The notes: a model not told the origin generated them from the sequence alone. A stretch of DNA of 64,000 nucleotides from Endozoicomonas gorgoniicola (GCF_025562715.2 NZ_JAPFCC010000001.1:5418001-5482000), one strand, 5' to 3'. Shown: positions 50,035 through 60,464, counted from the stretch's first letter. Program-made: numbers and translations.

Positions 50035-51426
50035 ATGACATCAACTCTTACTAAAAATACATCACCATTGCTTGGACGATACAGTAAAGAACTAAAAGCA
50101 CTGGTTTTTTTGGGCGGCCCCATTCTGGGCGCTCAGTTATCAACAACGGGAATGACGTTTGTTGACACCAGCATGGCAGGGCAATATTCAGCTCAGGATC
50201 TGGCAGCCGTAGCACTGGGGTCCAGTATCTGGATGCCTATCTATCTGCTGGTTCGCGGTATTATGATGGCAACGACTCCAACCGTTGCGCAACTGTTTGG
50301 GGCTGGAAACATAGACAGGATTGCAACGCCGGTTCGACAGGCCTACTGGGTTGCAGTGCTGTTCAGTGTGCTGGCGATCCTCTTTCTGTTGGATGCCGGA
50401 CCATTGCTCGACTTTTTACAGATTGAACCGGAAGTGTCTGAAATTACCCGCAGTTATCTGGCCGCTCTGGCCTGGGGTGTTCCTGCCGTTTTCCTTTATC
50501 AGGTCATGGCCTGTTATTGCGAGGCTCGTTCTCTGACCAAGCCGGGCATGCTGTTCAGTTTTGCAGCTCTACTGCTCAACATTCCGGTGAATTATGTTCT
50601 GATTTATGGGCGTTTTGGCTTCCCTGAACTGGGCAGTGTGGGCTGCGGATACGCCACGGCCATTTGCTTCTGGCTGATGACGGTGCTGATGTTTTTTTAT
50701 ACCCGCTTTGATGAACGCCATAAAGACGCTGATCTGTATGGTCAGTGGGAATGGCCTTCTCTTTCTGCAATAAAAGCGCATATGAAGCTGGGAGTGCCCA
50801 TGGGGCTGACGACCTTCTTTGAAGCCAGCATCTTCTCTGCCATTGCTCTGGTGATTGGACAACTGGGCGCAATTACTGTTGCCGGACACCAGGTGGCTCT
50901 TAACTTTACCAGCCTGTGTTTTATGGTGCCGATGAGTATTTCGATGGGTATTACCATCCGTGTCGGTCAGGCTCTGGGGGCTAAGCAGTTCGAACAGGCC
51001 CGGTTCACCGCATTTGCCGGGATTGTGACAACCTCCATGGCGGCTTGTGTCAGTGCCTCTGTTATGTGGTTCCTGCCCGATTTGGTCGCTGACATTTATA
51101 CCAATGACCTGGCGGTGAAGGTGCTGGCAGCAGAGTTGCTGATGTTTGCTGCCATGTTCCAGTTTGTTGATGGTGTTCAGGTTGCGTCTAATGGTGCATT
51201 GCGAGGATACAAGGATACCCGCGTGCCTATGATCATGATTATGGTGGCTTGCTGGGGTATTGCCCTGCCGTTTGGCTACATCCTTGGTCTGACAGACTGG
51301 CTGGTTGATCCGATGGGGCCTCATGGTTTGTGGATTGGTCTGGTTGCCGCCCTGACGCTGGCCGCCACTTTTCTGGCACTTCGGTTGAATGCTATTAGTA
51401 AGCGTTATTGCAATAAACTCGAGTGA
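50035..51426 (+). CDS. MATE family multidrug efflux transporter (NorM-like)
   Basis: A 463-aa inner-membrane protein with about 12 hydrophobic helices in two similar halves. Features are FLGGPILGAQLSTTGMTFVDTSMAG at the start and VAGHQVALNFTSLCFMVPMSIS at the second half, the classic MATE pattern. It is likely to export cationic drugs with Na+ or H+. Specificity unknown. It ends 43 bp before a bidirectional terminator shared with the giant gene. Confidence 0.92.
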   Translation: MTSTLTKNTSPLLGRYSKELKALVFLGGPILGAQLSTTGMTFVDTSMAGQYSAQDLAAVALGSSIWMPIYLLVRGIMMATTPTVAQLFGAGNIDRIATPVRQAYWVAVLFSVLAILFLLDAGPLLDFLQIEPEVSEITRSYLAALAWGVPAVFLYQVMACYCEARSLTKPGMLFSFAALLLNIPVNYVLIYGRFGFPELGSVGCGYATAICFWLMTVLMFFYTRFDERHKDADLYGQWEWPSLSAIKAHMKLGVPMGLTTFFEASIFSAIALVIGQLGAITVAGHQVALNFTSLCFMVPMSISMGITIRVGQALGAKQFEQARFTAFAGIVTTSMAACVSASVMWFLPDLVADIYTNDLAVKVLAAELLMFAAMFQFVDGVQVASNGALRGYKDTRVPMIMIMVACWGIALPFGYILGLTDWLVDPMGPHGLWIGLVAALTLAATFLALRLNAISKRYCNKLE

Positions 51427-51469
51427 ATATTGTGAATAAGTCGTATTAAAATAAGTCGTATTAATTAAC

Positions 51470-51498
51470 AAAAAAAGCCTGAAATTCAGGCTTTTTTT
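51470..51498. terminator. Bidirectional intrinsic terminator
   Basis: A 29-bp near-perfect palindrome: seven A, GCCTGAA, one A, TTCAGGC, seven T. It separates the converging MATE and giant genes. Confidence 0.92.
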
Positions 51499-51542
51499 GA
51501 GTAGACAGACTTTAGTCTAAGTGTCAAAGAGAATGTGAAAAC

Positions 51543-54500
51543 TTATAGATGAGTTACATTTAATTCAATGTCATCTCCTTCTCCTTCTCCTTCTGGATCT
51601 AACAGGCCCTGGGATAGCGGATTAAAAGGGTTGGTGTCAACTTCAACTTTCTCTTTTAATTCGTTAAAACGCGCACTGTATTGTTCACCTTTCTGGTTAT
51701 TACGGCCTCTGACTGTATTAGCTATTTGTGAAGCGACAAATAAGGCAGCTGTTTTAGGAAGTATGAAAATAGAATGGGCTACTGCGTTGCCAGGTAGGTT
51801 TGTGCGCCCGTATAAACCTGATCCTGCGTAAAATACTCCTACAAAAGCAGTGACACCGACACCAGCCCACTCCCCGGTACTCAACCCCCAGGATGATTGA
51901 GTGCCACCTTGAGCCTGAGCCTCAGCCGAAGGCGAACAGCTACCATCTATGCGCTTCAGAACATGTGGTGGAACGTTATTCTCTCTGAGGAAATAACATT
52001 GGTTATTAAAGACCTTCACTAAGCCGCCAATCGAAACAGGCACTTGAGGGATCCTGCCCACAGTCAGCTCAATGGTTCTCTGTTCTGCATCGGATGCAGC
52101 CCGGGCGATGTTGTCTTTGATTACAGCATTAATATCGTCTTTGTAGTTTGGCAGGACAACAATAATTTGAGCCGCAGCAGACGTTGTTTCCTGAATATTG
52201 CGATGGATGCTCAAATTTTTGTAGTACCGGACATCTATCGCAATGAGGGTGGACTCAACCTTCTCTGTATCGGTGAAATGATTCCCGCCAATATCAAGGT
52301 ACTGGTCATCCTTCAGACAATCTTTACAGTTGGCATAAATGGCAGACTCTTTAAGGCCTCCGGTAAAGAAGATGTTGTCAGCAATGCGAACATTACCGGT
52401 TGATTTCTGGACATCAATATAGTGGAAAGGTGCTTCCTCATTGTCCCTGGTTGATTGATACTGGAAGTCGTCATTGAGTATTACGATATCACCCTGATAA
52501 TTCTCAGCCTTAATGGCACTTTTGTAAGATTCACTTTCGGGGTTTCCGGGGGCGGTAATATCCCAGGTTATGCCTTTGCTGTAAAAGCCATGACGGGTTG
52601 ATCCATCGTTGAGATGAAGCAGTGCTCTGGCCTCTGTTTGAGAAAAGGTGTACGCAGATTTGATCACTGCATTCCCAATGCCCACCAACGCGACTTTGTT
52701 ATTAATGAGCAGCGGCTGGTCAAGCTGGTAGCTGCCTGCATGCAGAAGAATAACCTTACCGGACTCAGAAGCACCTGTTGCCTCGGCAATCAGTTCTGCA
52801 CTGCTTTTGACCGCAACCACTTCAGAGAACGTAATATCGAGTTCCATTTTTTTCAGTTTGACACCGAACTCCTCGCAGTGCCGGATTTCCAGAGTACTCT
52901 TCAACTGTTCACACAAGCTGGTTAACGAAGGTGGCGTCTGTGTAGAAGGCGCAGGTCTCGTTACAGGTTTTGTTTGCGGCGTGCTGTAAGCTGGCTGAGT
53001 AGCCGTCACTTCTGGCACGTAGTGAGTGGGTGTGGGGGTTACGGATGGCTTTGAAGCTACCCTTTTGCCATATTCATGATGAAAATTTGCTTTAGGCAGG
53101 TCCGAATAGCTGAATTCATAATAATTGTTTTTTTCGACTTCAAAAAAGCCAGTCACCGTGGCCGGGTCTCCAGCGTTCTTGCTTAGCTTCAACTCAATGG
53201 TTCTATCTTCTGCAGGAGCACGTTTGTATGCAGTGTTGTTACGGATAATCGCACGTCTGATGGGTTGGTTATTATAAATGGTAATTTCTATTGTACCTGC
53301 TGCATGCTTGTCTTTCTGGGTGTTGTTGTTGATTTTCAAGTCTTGATAACCTGAGAGAAAGATAGCCTCTGCCTCCAGTTCAATAGCTTTGTTGGTCGTT
53401 AAGAACTTATTGAATTCCACCTCAATGCCAGCTTGATTGTCACTGTATTGGGCGCTGGAATCTACTACGCCAACCGTTGTTGCTGAAGTGTCAATGATAT
53501 TGTGCCCAATGTAATACTTATGATCGGAGTTACGGCTCATAAGAATGGAATGCCTGGACCAGGCATAGTCATCCAGATGACTGAAGCGGTTTTTGTAGAA
53601 CCGGATGTCTCCGCGATAATTTTCGGCATAAATGATTGACTCATATTCGTAGTATAAGAAGCCATCTTTGGGCAGGCTGGTTGCCCATTCCAGATTAGTG
53701 CTGTAAAAACCAGAGTCTTGAGGGTGTGTGGTAGCTTCAAGATGAAGAATGGCATTCCTCGAACCAGCCGGTACGTTAAACGTATCCCCTGCTTTTATGA
53801 CAGGAGTCTTTCCGTCATCATCCTTCAAACCAACAAGCGCTGTTCTGTGGCTTACCTGAAGAGCCTGTGAGAGCTTATAGGTACCCGTTTTCAATACAAT
53901 AATACGACCCAAAACCGGCTTTCCGTTTTGCTGCGTCAGGTCCACTTTTTCCAGAAGTGATTCTGAACTGTCGACGATAAATGCATGTGTAAATGACGGT
54001 TTTTCGAATTTCGAACCAGAAGCCTTTTCATTTTTCAGAAATGCTTCACACGCTGCAAAAGCCGTTGCGTCATCTGCAATATCGTCACAGACCGGACTTC
54101 TGGTTGGCACTGTAACCGAAGCTGTTGCCGACGCCAGCAGTTGGGTTGGTGTGATGCTGTCAGGTGATAAGCTCGGGAAAACATAAGCTGATGACGCAGG
54201 GGTTGTCACTGACTGAGTGGGTGTGGACAACGCTACCTGTGATGAAGCAAGGCTTTTGCCGGGAGTGTAATCGACATATTTCAAGTCAAGGCCAGACTCG
54301 TTGAATTTATAGTAATCATTTCCGGACACATGGAGCTTTCCGGTGATATCTATAGATTCATCAGGGGAGAAAAAAGACTCAACGCGAATTCTTCGTTCAA
54401 ACGCAGGTGCCTCTGGATGTGCGATATTGTTTTGTATGTAGGCATCCATGTGCAATGTATTGCTGTGATCCTTAACAAAAATACTGCCCGCTGCACCTTT

Positions 54501-57500
54501 TGTTTCCTGCTGGTTATCAAGAATCTTGTATCGCACAAAGCCTTGAATTGCCATCATTCCCGGCGTTTTGGTTCTATATGAAATTGCCTTACTGTGAAAG
54601 TGGTTAGAACTGATTTCAAGCTGAGGAGGATTTGTTACACAATAGCCGGTTATGCAGTAGACCCTAATGGCAGCTGTCTTTATATAAGTGGTATCAAACC
54701 GGTTGCTGTTTATATAGGTGTTTTCGGTGGCATTGAACAGGTGTACATAGCTGTTAGTGAGGTCATGCGTTGACTCTGAGAACTGGTTTTCATGCAGCCT
54801 GAATTCTCCTTTGTAGAACTGGCTGTTGATCGCTCCCATCAAGAGAAGAAGGATTTTTCCGGGGGGGTTGGTTGTATCCCAGTGAATATGGTGGCTGTAA
54901 AAACCTTTTTTAGTGACTACTGCCGGATCATCGTAAAGGTAAGCCAGAGAACGGGTGTTCTGATTTTTTATTGAGAAATTATCAGCTGCCTGGATAACCG
55001 GATAGAAACCGTCTTCTACCACGCCGACCAGGGCTACCTTGTGGGTAATATTCAGTGAGTGTGGAATTTTATAAGTGCCGTTTTTTAGCACGATGAGTTT
55101 GCTGGCATCAGCCCCGGCAGTAAGAAAATGTCCACTTACTGCCTGAACCAGGTCGCTGGCATTATCGATCACTACCGCCCTGTTAAAAGACCGTCCAGCT
55201 GACGCTTTTTCATTCTCCAGAAATGCCTTGCAGGCATCAATTTCGCTCGAAGTAACGTGTACCGGAGAGACGATTTTGTCGCGGTCACAGATTGCTGTGG
55301 GTGGCAGTGTTGGTGTTATGGACGATGTTACAGGGGAAGGTTGAGTGGCTGAAGGTTCTATGGTGCTATTGCTTACTAATTGTCCTGTAGGCGTTGAATT
55401 GATTGCGTCCCCCACTTCTTTGCCGGCTATGTAGCGAAAGTTAGCAGCTGGCAGGTCAGCCGCTTTCTCGAATTTATAATAATCGTTTCCGGTGACCTCA
55501 ATAGAGCCGAAAAGTGCGATTGGAGCTGCGAAATGACTGTCCAGTAACAGGTCAATCCTTCTGTGGTCTTCAGCAGCGTCTTTGCTGGCTTTGTTGTTGC
55601 GAATAGACGCTCCTTTTATTTCGGTGTAGTTGCTTAGAGTTACCTCAATGGAACCCGCTGCCAGACGGTTTTGCTGAACGTTATCTTTGATATTCAGGTA
55701 TTGATAACGAGAAAGAGCAATAGCCTTGATTCCCGCAAAAACGGTTCGTTCTGAAGACATGAATGTGTTGGCTTCAATGTCGATGCGAGCTTTGTTGTTT
55801 GCGTTGTATGGGCCGCTGGAAACTATTGTACTTGCAATCACATGAGAGGTATCAAATGTGTTGCTGCCAATGTAAATTCTCTGATTGGGGTTTTCTTCCA
55901 GATCAAGAAAATGATAAGCCTCGGAGTTCAGGTCTGCATGATCAAACAGGTTATTGTAGAGTCTTATCTCGCCCTTGTAGCCCTGGCTCTGGATCATGGA
56001 CTGGAACCTTGAGCTCCCAAGACGAGAAGGTATCCTGACTTGCCAGTTCAGGTCAGCACTGTAAAAGCCTGAATCCTGTGGTAAGGCACTATTATACAAG
56101 TGAACCATTCTGTGCCCGCCACCAGTGGGTGCGTTAAAGTCATCGGCTGCCTGCAGGATTGGGAGTTTGTTATTTTCATCTTTTTCACCGATAAGAGCCA
56201 CTCTGTGAGAGATCAGTAAGGGCTGTGACAGCTGATAAGTACCCGGGCGAAGAATAATAATGCTTCCGATAAAGGGCTTGCCGTCATATCTTTCCTTTTT
56301 TATGGCATCTTTTAACGAATCGGCGCTATTAACAATGAACGCATGAGAAAATGACGGTTTGCTGGATGCCGGGCCAGAAGCTTTTTCACTTTTTAGAAAC
56401 GCATCACAGGCAGCGAAGGCCGTTGCATCATCTTTTATATCATCACAGGGATGCTTTGGGGTAGGGGGAACCACGAAAGCCGTTGCTGATGCCTGCAGTC
56501 GGGTGGGAGTAATACTGCCTGCTATTAAAGGGGACACATTTATTACAGGGGACACATTGGCTGATGCCGCTGGATTAGCCGTTGATGGAGTAGACGACGC
56601 TATCTGTGTTGAAGCAGTGCTTGTGTAAGGTGTGTAGTCGACATGTGCAAGGGTGTAACCTTCATCGCTGTATTCGTAGTTAGCATTTCCTGAAATATGG
56701 ATTTTTCCGGTGATTCTTGCTGACTCTCCCGGGGTTAATACAGACAAGATTTTAATGTCTCGTTGCCTTTCAGGTGCCTCCGGGTGGGCGCGATTGTTCG
56801 TTATATAGGCATCTATGCGTTGTATATCGTTGTGATCCTCCACATAAATACGACCAAGTGCGTATTTAGTTTCCTGTATATTGTCAAGAATTTTGAATTG
56901 CGCATAGCCTTTAACCTGAATAGCCCCGGGCATTGCGTAGCCTACTTGTTGGACCTGAGAGAAGAAATGGTTAGCGTTAATTTCCAGCGGAGGATTGCTG
57001 GTCTGACAGCTATTTTCTTTGCAATAGGAATAGATGGCAGAGCCATCAAAGTGGGCAGTATCAAATTTATTGCTGTTTACATAAGCTCCCCCAGTTGCAT
57101 TGATCAGATTAATAAAATAAAAGTTTCTGCCGGCATTTTTTTGAGAAAACTGGTTTTGGTACAGACGTATTTTGCCTTCATAGGATTGACTGTTAATTGC
57201 CCCATTGAAGAGCATGTTTGGTTTGCCTGGAGGATAGGTAGTTTCCCAGTGGATATGGTGACTGAAAAAGCCGGTTGTCGGCATCCCATCAGCATTATGC
57301 AAGTAAGCCAGGGCTTTTCTTTCGAACTTTTCAATGCGAATGTTGGTTTTTGGGTTGTACTTGACGGCTGAGAAATCTGCGCCTGCACGAATGACAGGAT
57401 AGGTAACAGAGGAAGAACCAGAAACTGATACAGAGGAGGCATTATTCTTAGTCTCTCCGACCAGTGCTATTCTATGTGTAATTTCCAGCGTATGCGGTAA

Positions 57501-60464
57501 CTCGTAAGTTCCCTGTTGCAATATAATGATCTTGTCTGAAACGGGTTGCCCGGACAGTTGCCTTTCCGTTACTTCATCAACCAGCTCTTTCGCGTTAGTG
57601 ACGACCACCACTTTGGAGAAGATACCACCCCCTGATGCATTTTTATTTTCCAGAAAATCTTTACACGTCTGGATGATGTTTGGTGTCGATTTTAGGGTGT
57701 CGCATATTTCTGCTGACTGTGCCGTTGGGGTTGTGGAAGATTGAGTGGTAGTAACCAGAGGAGGCGTTGGCTTTAAGCTGTTTGTTTTGGTTACTGGCTG
57801 TCCTGTCGATGTAGGTTTTGTTGATGTTGATGTTGCAACAGGAGTCGTTTGGGTTGATTGAATGGTAGTAGCCAGGGGAGGCGTTAGCTTTAAGCTGTTT
57901 GTTTTGGTTACTGGCTGCCCTGTCGGTGTCGGTGTCGGTGTAGGTGTAGGTGTCGGTTTTATTGATGTTGCTGTTGTAACAGGAGTCGTGTGAGTTGACT
58001 GATAAGCAACCGATGATTCCCGGGTAGTGGTTCCGATATGGGCGACCAACTCTTCTGGATCGTTTATAGAATAATAGGTGTTAGGGGTTGTCGTCAGCGA
58101 TCCGGAAATGTTCAAAGGCTGACCGTTTTTAAAGAAAGACTGAAGATGTATCTGTCGCTGATCTGCCGGAGCCCCCTGAAGGGCAATGTTATAACGAATA
58201 AAGCCTTCAAGCCCGGAGGTGTCATTTTTTAAATCGACATCAATATAAGCGACTGCTGTTGTGTTTTTCTGTTCGTTTCTTTCAATCCTGAACCGCTTGT
58301 AGCCCTTTATTTCTATAGCTTTTGCTGACGTTGCTCTTTCAGAGTCTTCATCACTGGTAAAGTGGTTAGAAACGATCTCAAGTTTTGGATCAAAATTAAC
58401 GCAGTCTGTACAGCGGGCGTAAACCGTCGCATATTTAAGGTAGTTGGTATCAAATATATTGTGTCCAATGTACGTATCACCCCCGGCATTTTTGAGCATA
58501 ATGTAATCGTAAATTTCATTTTTGTTTACCTTATGTTCAAACTGGTTCTGAAAAATTCTGATCGGTCCGGAATAAGAGTTGCTTCCAATAGCGGCGTACA
58601 CTACAAGACCTATTGTTTCAGTATCAATGCTGGTATCCCAAATGATTTCGCTCGCGAAAAAACCGGATGTAGGCTGGGATAAAAATTTATTCAGATAAAC
58701 CAGTGAGTTGAATGCGTACCGATTTTTAAAGAAGTCTGCTCCAGGTTGGATCTTGGGGACAGTATCGCCAGACTTTTCTCCGACCAGAGCCACCTTGTGG
58801 TTGATTTGTAACTGCTTGGGGAGTGTGAAAGTTCCTGCTTTCAGTATGATGATACTTCCGGAAAAAGGTTTTCCATCCAGAGGGTCTCTCTCTACGGCTG
58901 TGATCAGTTCACTTGCATTATGCACAGCAAAGGCGTGAGAAAAATTTTTGTCGCCTCCTGTTGCCTGAGTGTTAGCAAGAAAGTCGTTACAGGTTTTATA
59001 AGATGTTAAATCATGGTTTAAATCCTCACAGGGGTTCTTAGTTGCAGCAGGCGTTGCAGCAGGCGTTGCAGCAGGCGTTGCAGCAGGCGTTGCAGCAGGC
59101 GTTGCAGAAGGCGTTGCAGAAGGCGTTGCAGAAGGCGTTGCAGAAGGCGTTGCAGAAGGCGTTGCAGCAGGCGTTGCAGCAGGCGTTGCAGATGCGCTGG
59201 GGCTTGTCGGAATTGAAACAGGGATGGGTGATGGAGATATGGTTGCAGACAAGGAGCTGGCAAGAACCTTTTTCCCTTCAATCAGAGTAATGTATTCGCT
59301 GTCGTCATCCTCGTCGTGGACAACTTTGAAATAGTCATTACCTGAAATTGTCAGGCTCCCGGTGATTTGATCACTCTCCTGTTCAATTGCTATCACTCTG
59401 TTGTCGAGTATAGCGTCTGCCCGGGCAATATTGTTCCTTATGCTGCTTTGCAGCTCTGCCTGATCAGGGAAGTCAATATTCATTGAAATATTGGCCTTGC
59501 TGGTCAACGCTGTATTATTTTCAATAGTGAACTTTGTGTGATTGACAAGGTGAAAAGCATAGTCACTGTCATTGCTTGCATTATCACTACTGGTCAGGGT
59601 GTTGTTGGTAATGATGATCTCAGGCTGAGACTCACTACAGACTCTGCAATCTAAGTGAATAGCAGAGAAATAGAGGTTACTGGTGTTAAACTGGTTGCTG
59701 TCTATGTAAACCTTGTTTTCCGGGGCATTCAGAGAGACAAACTCATCAAGAGGGGAATTTTTGTCGCTATGGATGAAAGTATTTCCATAAAGTCTTATTT
59801 CACCCGGATAGCCTGGGCCAACAATGGTATTGACGTTTATCTTTTTATCAGGATCATCACCAGTGGTTTCCCACTTAATAAAAGCACTGTAAAAGCCTTT
59901 AGAAGCCGTACTTGTCTTCTGGCGTAAATAAACCAGAGCATACATATCAATATCACTTTTCAGTAATGCTGAAGTCCTTTTGATCGTGGGGAGAGTCTCA
60001 CCCGTTTTGACACCCACAAGAGCGATTCTTTGATTGATCTCTAGCTGTTTAGAAACGTTGTAAGTACCCGGACTTAAAACGATAATAGAGCCTTGTCCAC
60101 TGGCATTATTGACTTCATTGACCAGGTCTTCAGCGCTGCTGACGACAACTGCTTTTTCAAACGATGACTGAGTTCCGGCTGCCTTTGTGTTGTTGAAAAA
60201 ATTGTCACAGCTTGTCCTGGCAGCTTCATTGTTAAGTATCTGATTACACGGATTGCTTCTTATGACTGATGTCGTTGGAGCTACCGTTATAGTGCTGTTT
60301 GAGGGCGGTTGGGTTGTCGTAATAGAAGGAGACGGAGACGTGCTACCTGGCTCATCTGCACCATAGGTGGAAAAAGAAAGAGCGTAGAGCATCAGGCAAA
60401 AAAAGCTTAAAAAGCAACGCAGATTATACGTCAAATAACAGGTAGTCTTGGATAGGCTTTTCAT
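51543..60464 (-). CDS. Giant secreted protein of seven beta-helix modules (2973 aa)
   Basis: A Sec signal peptide (CFLSFFCLMLYALSFSTYG) is followed by seven homologous modules of about 350-390 residues, starting near 71, 476, 916, 1337, 1724, 2121 and 2515. Each begins with a Cys-containing helical cap (CDDIxDDATAFAACxAFLK), then a right-handed beta-helix with LKxGTYxLxxxLxIxHxVALVG, GFYSxxIxW, GxIRLYxNxFxH, YIGSNxFDT and ITGxLxVSGNDYY. Ser/Thr/Pro-rich linkers separate modules. The C-terminus has two hydrophobic stretches (about 2865-2940) and an acidic tail. The fold resembles pectate-lyase/right-handed parallel beta-helix domains, but I see no catalytic signature. No autotransporter barrel is present. 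It is probably a surface or exported host-contact protein. Confidence 0.85.
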   Translation of the reverse strand: MKSLSKTTCYLTYNLRCFLSFFCLMLYALSFSTYGADEPGSTSPSPSITTTQPPSNSTITVAPTTSVIRSNPCNQILNNEAARTSCDNFFNNTKAAGTQSSFEKAVVVSSAEDLVNEVNNASGQGSIIVLSPGTYNVSKQLEINQRIALVGVKTGETLPTIKRTSALLKSDIDMYALVYLRQKTSTASKGFYSAFIKWETTGDDPDKKINVNTIVGPGYPGEIRLYGNTFIHSDKNSPLDEFVSLNAPENKVYIDSNQFNTSNLYFSAIHLDCRVCSESQPEIIITNNTLTSSDNASNDSDYAFHLVNHTKFTIENNTALTSKANISMNIDFPDQAELQSSIRNNIARADAILDNRVIAIEQESDQITGSLTISGNDYFKVVHDEDDDSEYITLIEGKKVLASSLSATISPSPIPVSIPTSPSASATPAATPAATPSATPSATPSATPSATPSATPAATPAATPAATPAATPAATKNPCEDLNHDLTSYKTCNDFLANTQATGGDKNFSHAFAVHNASELITAVERDPLDGKPFSGSIIILKAGTFTLPKQLQINHKVALVGEKSGDTVPKIQPGADFFKNRYAFNSLVYLNKFLSQPTSGFFASEIIWDTSIDTETIGLVVYAAIGSNSYSGPIRIFQNQFEHKVNKNEIYDYIMLKNAGGDTYIGHNIFDTNYLKYATVYARCTDCVNFDPKLEIVSNHFTSDEDSERATSAKAIEIKGYKRFRIERNEQKNTTAVAYIDVDLKNDTSGLEGFIRYNIALQGAPADQRQIHLQSFFKNGQPLNISGSLTTTPNTYYSINDPEELVAHIGTTTRESSVAYQSTHTTPVTTATSIKPTPTPTPTPTPTGQPVTKTNSLKLTPPLATTIQSTQTTPVATSTSTKPTSTGQPVTKTNSLKPTPPLVTTTQSSTTPTAQSAEICDTLKSTPNIIQTCKDFLENKNASGGGIFSKVVVVTNAKELVDEVTERQLSGQPVSDKIIILQQGTYELPHTLEITHRIALVGETKNNASSVSVSGSSSVTYPVIRAGADFSAVKYNPKTNIRIEKFERKALAYLHNADGMPTTGFFSHHIHWETTYPPGKPNMLFNGAINSQSYEGKIRLYQNQFSQKNAGRNFYFINLINATGGAYVNSNKFDTAHFDGSAIYSYCKENSCQTSNPPLEINANHFFSQVQQVGYAMPGAIQVKGYAQFKILDNIQETKYALGRIYVEDHNDIQRIDAYITNNRAHPEAPERQRDIKILSVLTPGESARITGKIHISGNANYEYSDEGYTLAHVDYTPYTSTASTQIASSTPSTANPAASANVSPVINVSPLIAGSITPTRLQASATAFVVPPTPKHPCDDIKDDATAFAACDAFLKSEKASGPASSKPSFSHAFIVNSADSLKDAIKKERYDGKPFIGSIIILRPGTYQLSQPLLISHRVALIGEKDENNKLPILQAADDFNAPTGGGHRMVHLYNSALPQDSGFYSADLNWQVRIPSRLGSSRFQSMIQSQGYKGEIRLYNNLFDHADLNSEAYHFLDLEENPNQRIYIGSNTFDTSHVIASTIVSSGPYNANNKARIDIEANTFMSSERTVFAGIKAIALSRYQYLNIKDNVQQNRLAAGSIEVTLSNYTEIKGASIRNNKASKDAAEDHRRIDLLLDSHFAAPIALFGSIEVTGNDYYKFEKAADLPAANFRYIAGKEVGDAINSTPTGQLVSNSTIEPSATQPSPVTSSITPTLPPTAICDRDKIVSPVHVTSSEIDACKAFLENEKASAGRSFNRAVVIDNASDLVQAVSGHFLTAGADASKLIVLKNGTYKIPHSLNITHKVALVGVVEDGFYPVIQAADNFSIKNQNTRSLAYLYDDPAVVTKKGFYSHHIHWDTTNPPGKILLLLMGAINSQFYKGEFRLHENQFSESTHDLTNSYVHLFNATENTYINSNRFDTTYIKTAAIRVYCITGYCVTNPPQLEISSNHFHSKAISYRTKTPGMMAIQGFVRYKILDNQQETKGAAGSIFVKDHSNTLHMDAYIQNNIAHPEAPAFERRIRVESFFSPDESIDITGKLHVSGNDYYKFNESGLDLKYVDYTPGKSLASSQVALSTPTQSVTTPASSAYVFPSLSPDSITPTQLLASATASVTVPTRSPVCDDIADDATAFAACEAFLKNEKASGSKFEKPSFTHAFIVDSSESLLEKVDLTQQNGKPVLGRIIVLKTGTYKLSQALQVSHRTALVGLKDDDGKTPVIKAGDTFNVPAGSRNAILHLEATTHPQDSGFYSTNLEWATSLPKDGFLYYEYESIIYAENYRGDIRFYKNRFSHLDDYAWSRHSILMSRNSDHKYYIGHNIIDTSATTVGVVDSSAQYSDNQAGIEVEFNKFLTTNKAIELEAEAIFLSGYQDLKINNNTQKDKHAAGTIEITIYNNQPIRRAIIRNNTAYKRAPAEDRTIELKLSKNAGDPATVTGFFEVEKNNYYEFSYSDLPKANFHHEYGKRVASKPSVTPTPTHYVPEVTATQPAYSTPQTKPVTRPAPSTQTPPSLTSLCEQLKSTLEIRHCEEFGVKLKKMELDITFSEVVAVKSSAELIAEATGASESGKVILLHAGSYQLDQPLLINNKVALVGIGNAVIKSAYTFSQTEARALLHLNDGSTRHGFYSKGITWDITAPGNPESESYKSAIKAENYQGDIVILNDDFQYQSTRDNEEAPFHYIDVQKSTGNVRIADNIFFTGGLKESAIYANCKDCLKDDQYLDIGGNHFTDTEKVESTLIAIDVRYYKNLSIHRNIQETTSAAAQIIVVLPNYKDDINAVIKDNIARAASDAEQRTIELTVGRIPQVPVSIGGLVKVFNNQCYFLRENNVPPHVLKRIDGSCSPSAEAQAQGGTQSSWGLSTGEWAGVGVTAFVGVFYAGSGLYGRTNLPGNAVAHSIFILPKTAALFVASQIANTVRGRNNQKGEQYSARFNELKEKVEVDTNPFNPLSQGLLDPEGEGEGDDIELNVTHL
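57715..57960 (-). repeat. Duplicated linker segment, about 110 bp, in the giant gene
   Basis: The stretch encoding PVTKTNSLKxTPPLxTTxQS occurs twice in the linker between modules 2 and 3. It is accompanied by a PTPTPT run encoded by GGTGTC/GGTGTA hexamers. Confidence 0.75.
59041..59184 (-). repeat. 12-bp minisatellite in the giant gene (12 units)
   Basis: Twelve 12-bp units on the + strand: five GTTGCAGCAGGC, five GTTGCAGAAGGC, two GTTGCAGCAGGC. They encode the (ATPA)n/(ATPS)n linker between modules 1 and 2. The block structure suggests repeated slippage. Confidence 0.95.

Noticed and set aside
50569..51471. 300-aa open frame opposite the MATE gene
   Set aside because: Antisense shadow with His/Gln-rich, non-protein-like composition.
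59041..59184. Array of 12-bp units considered as CRISPR-like
   Set aside because: Repeats are contiguous without spacers, in frame inside a coding gene, and show slippage blocks, so this is a minisatellite.
51543..60464. Type V autotransporter or LapA-type adhesin identity for the giant protein
   Set aside because: No C-terminal beta-barrel, no two-partner TPS domain, no RTX repeats or LapG-type retention module. A Sec signal with C-terminal hydrophobic segments argues otherwise.
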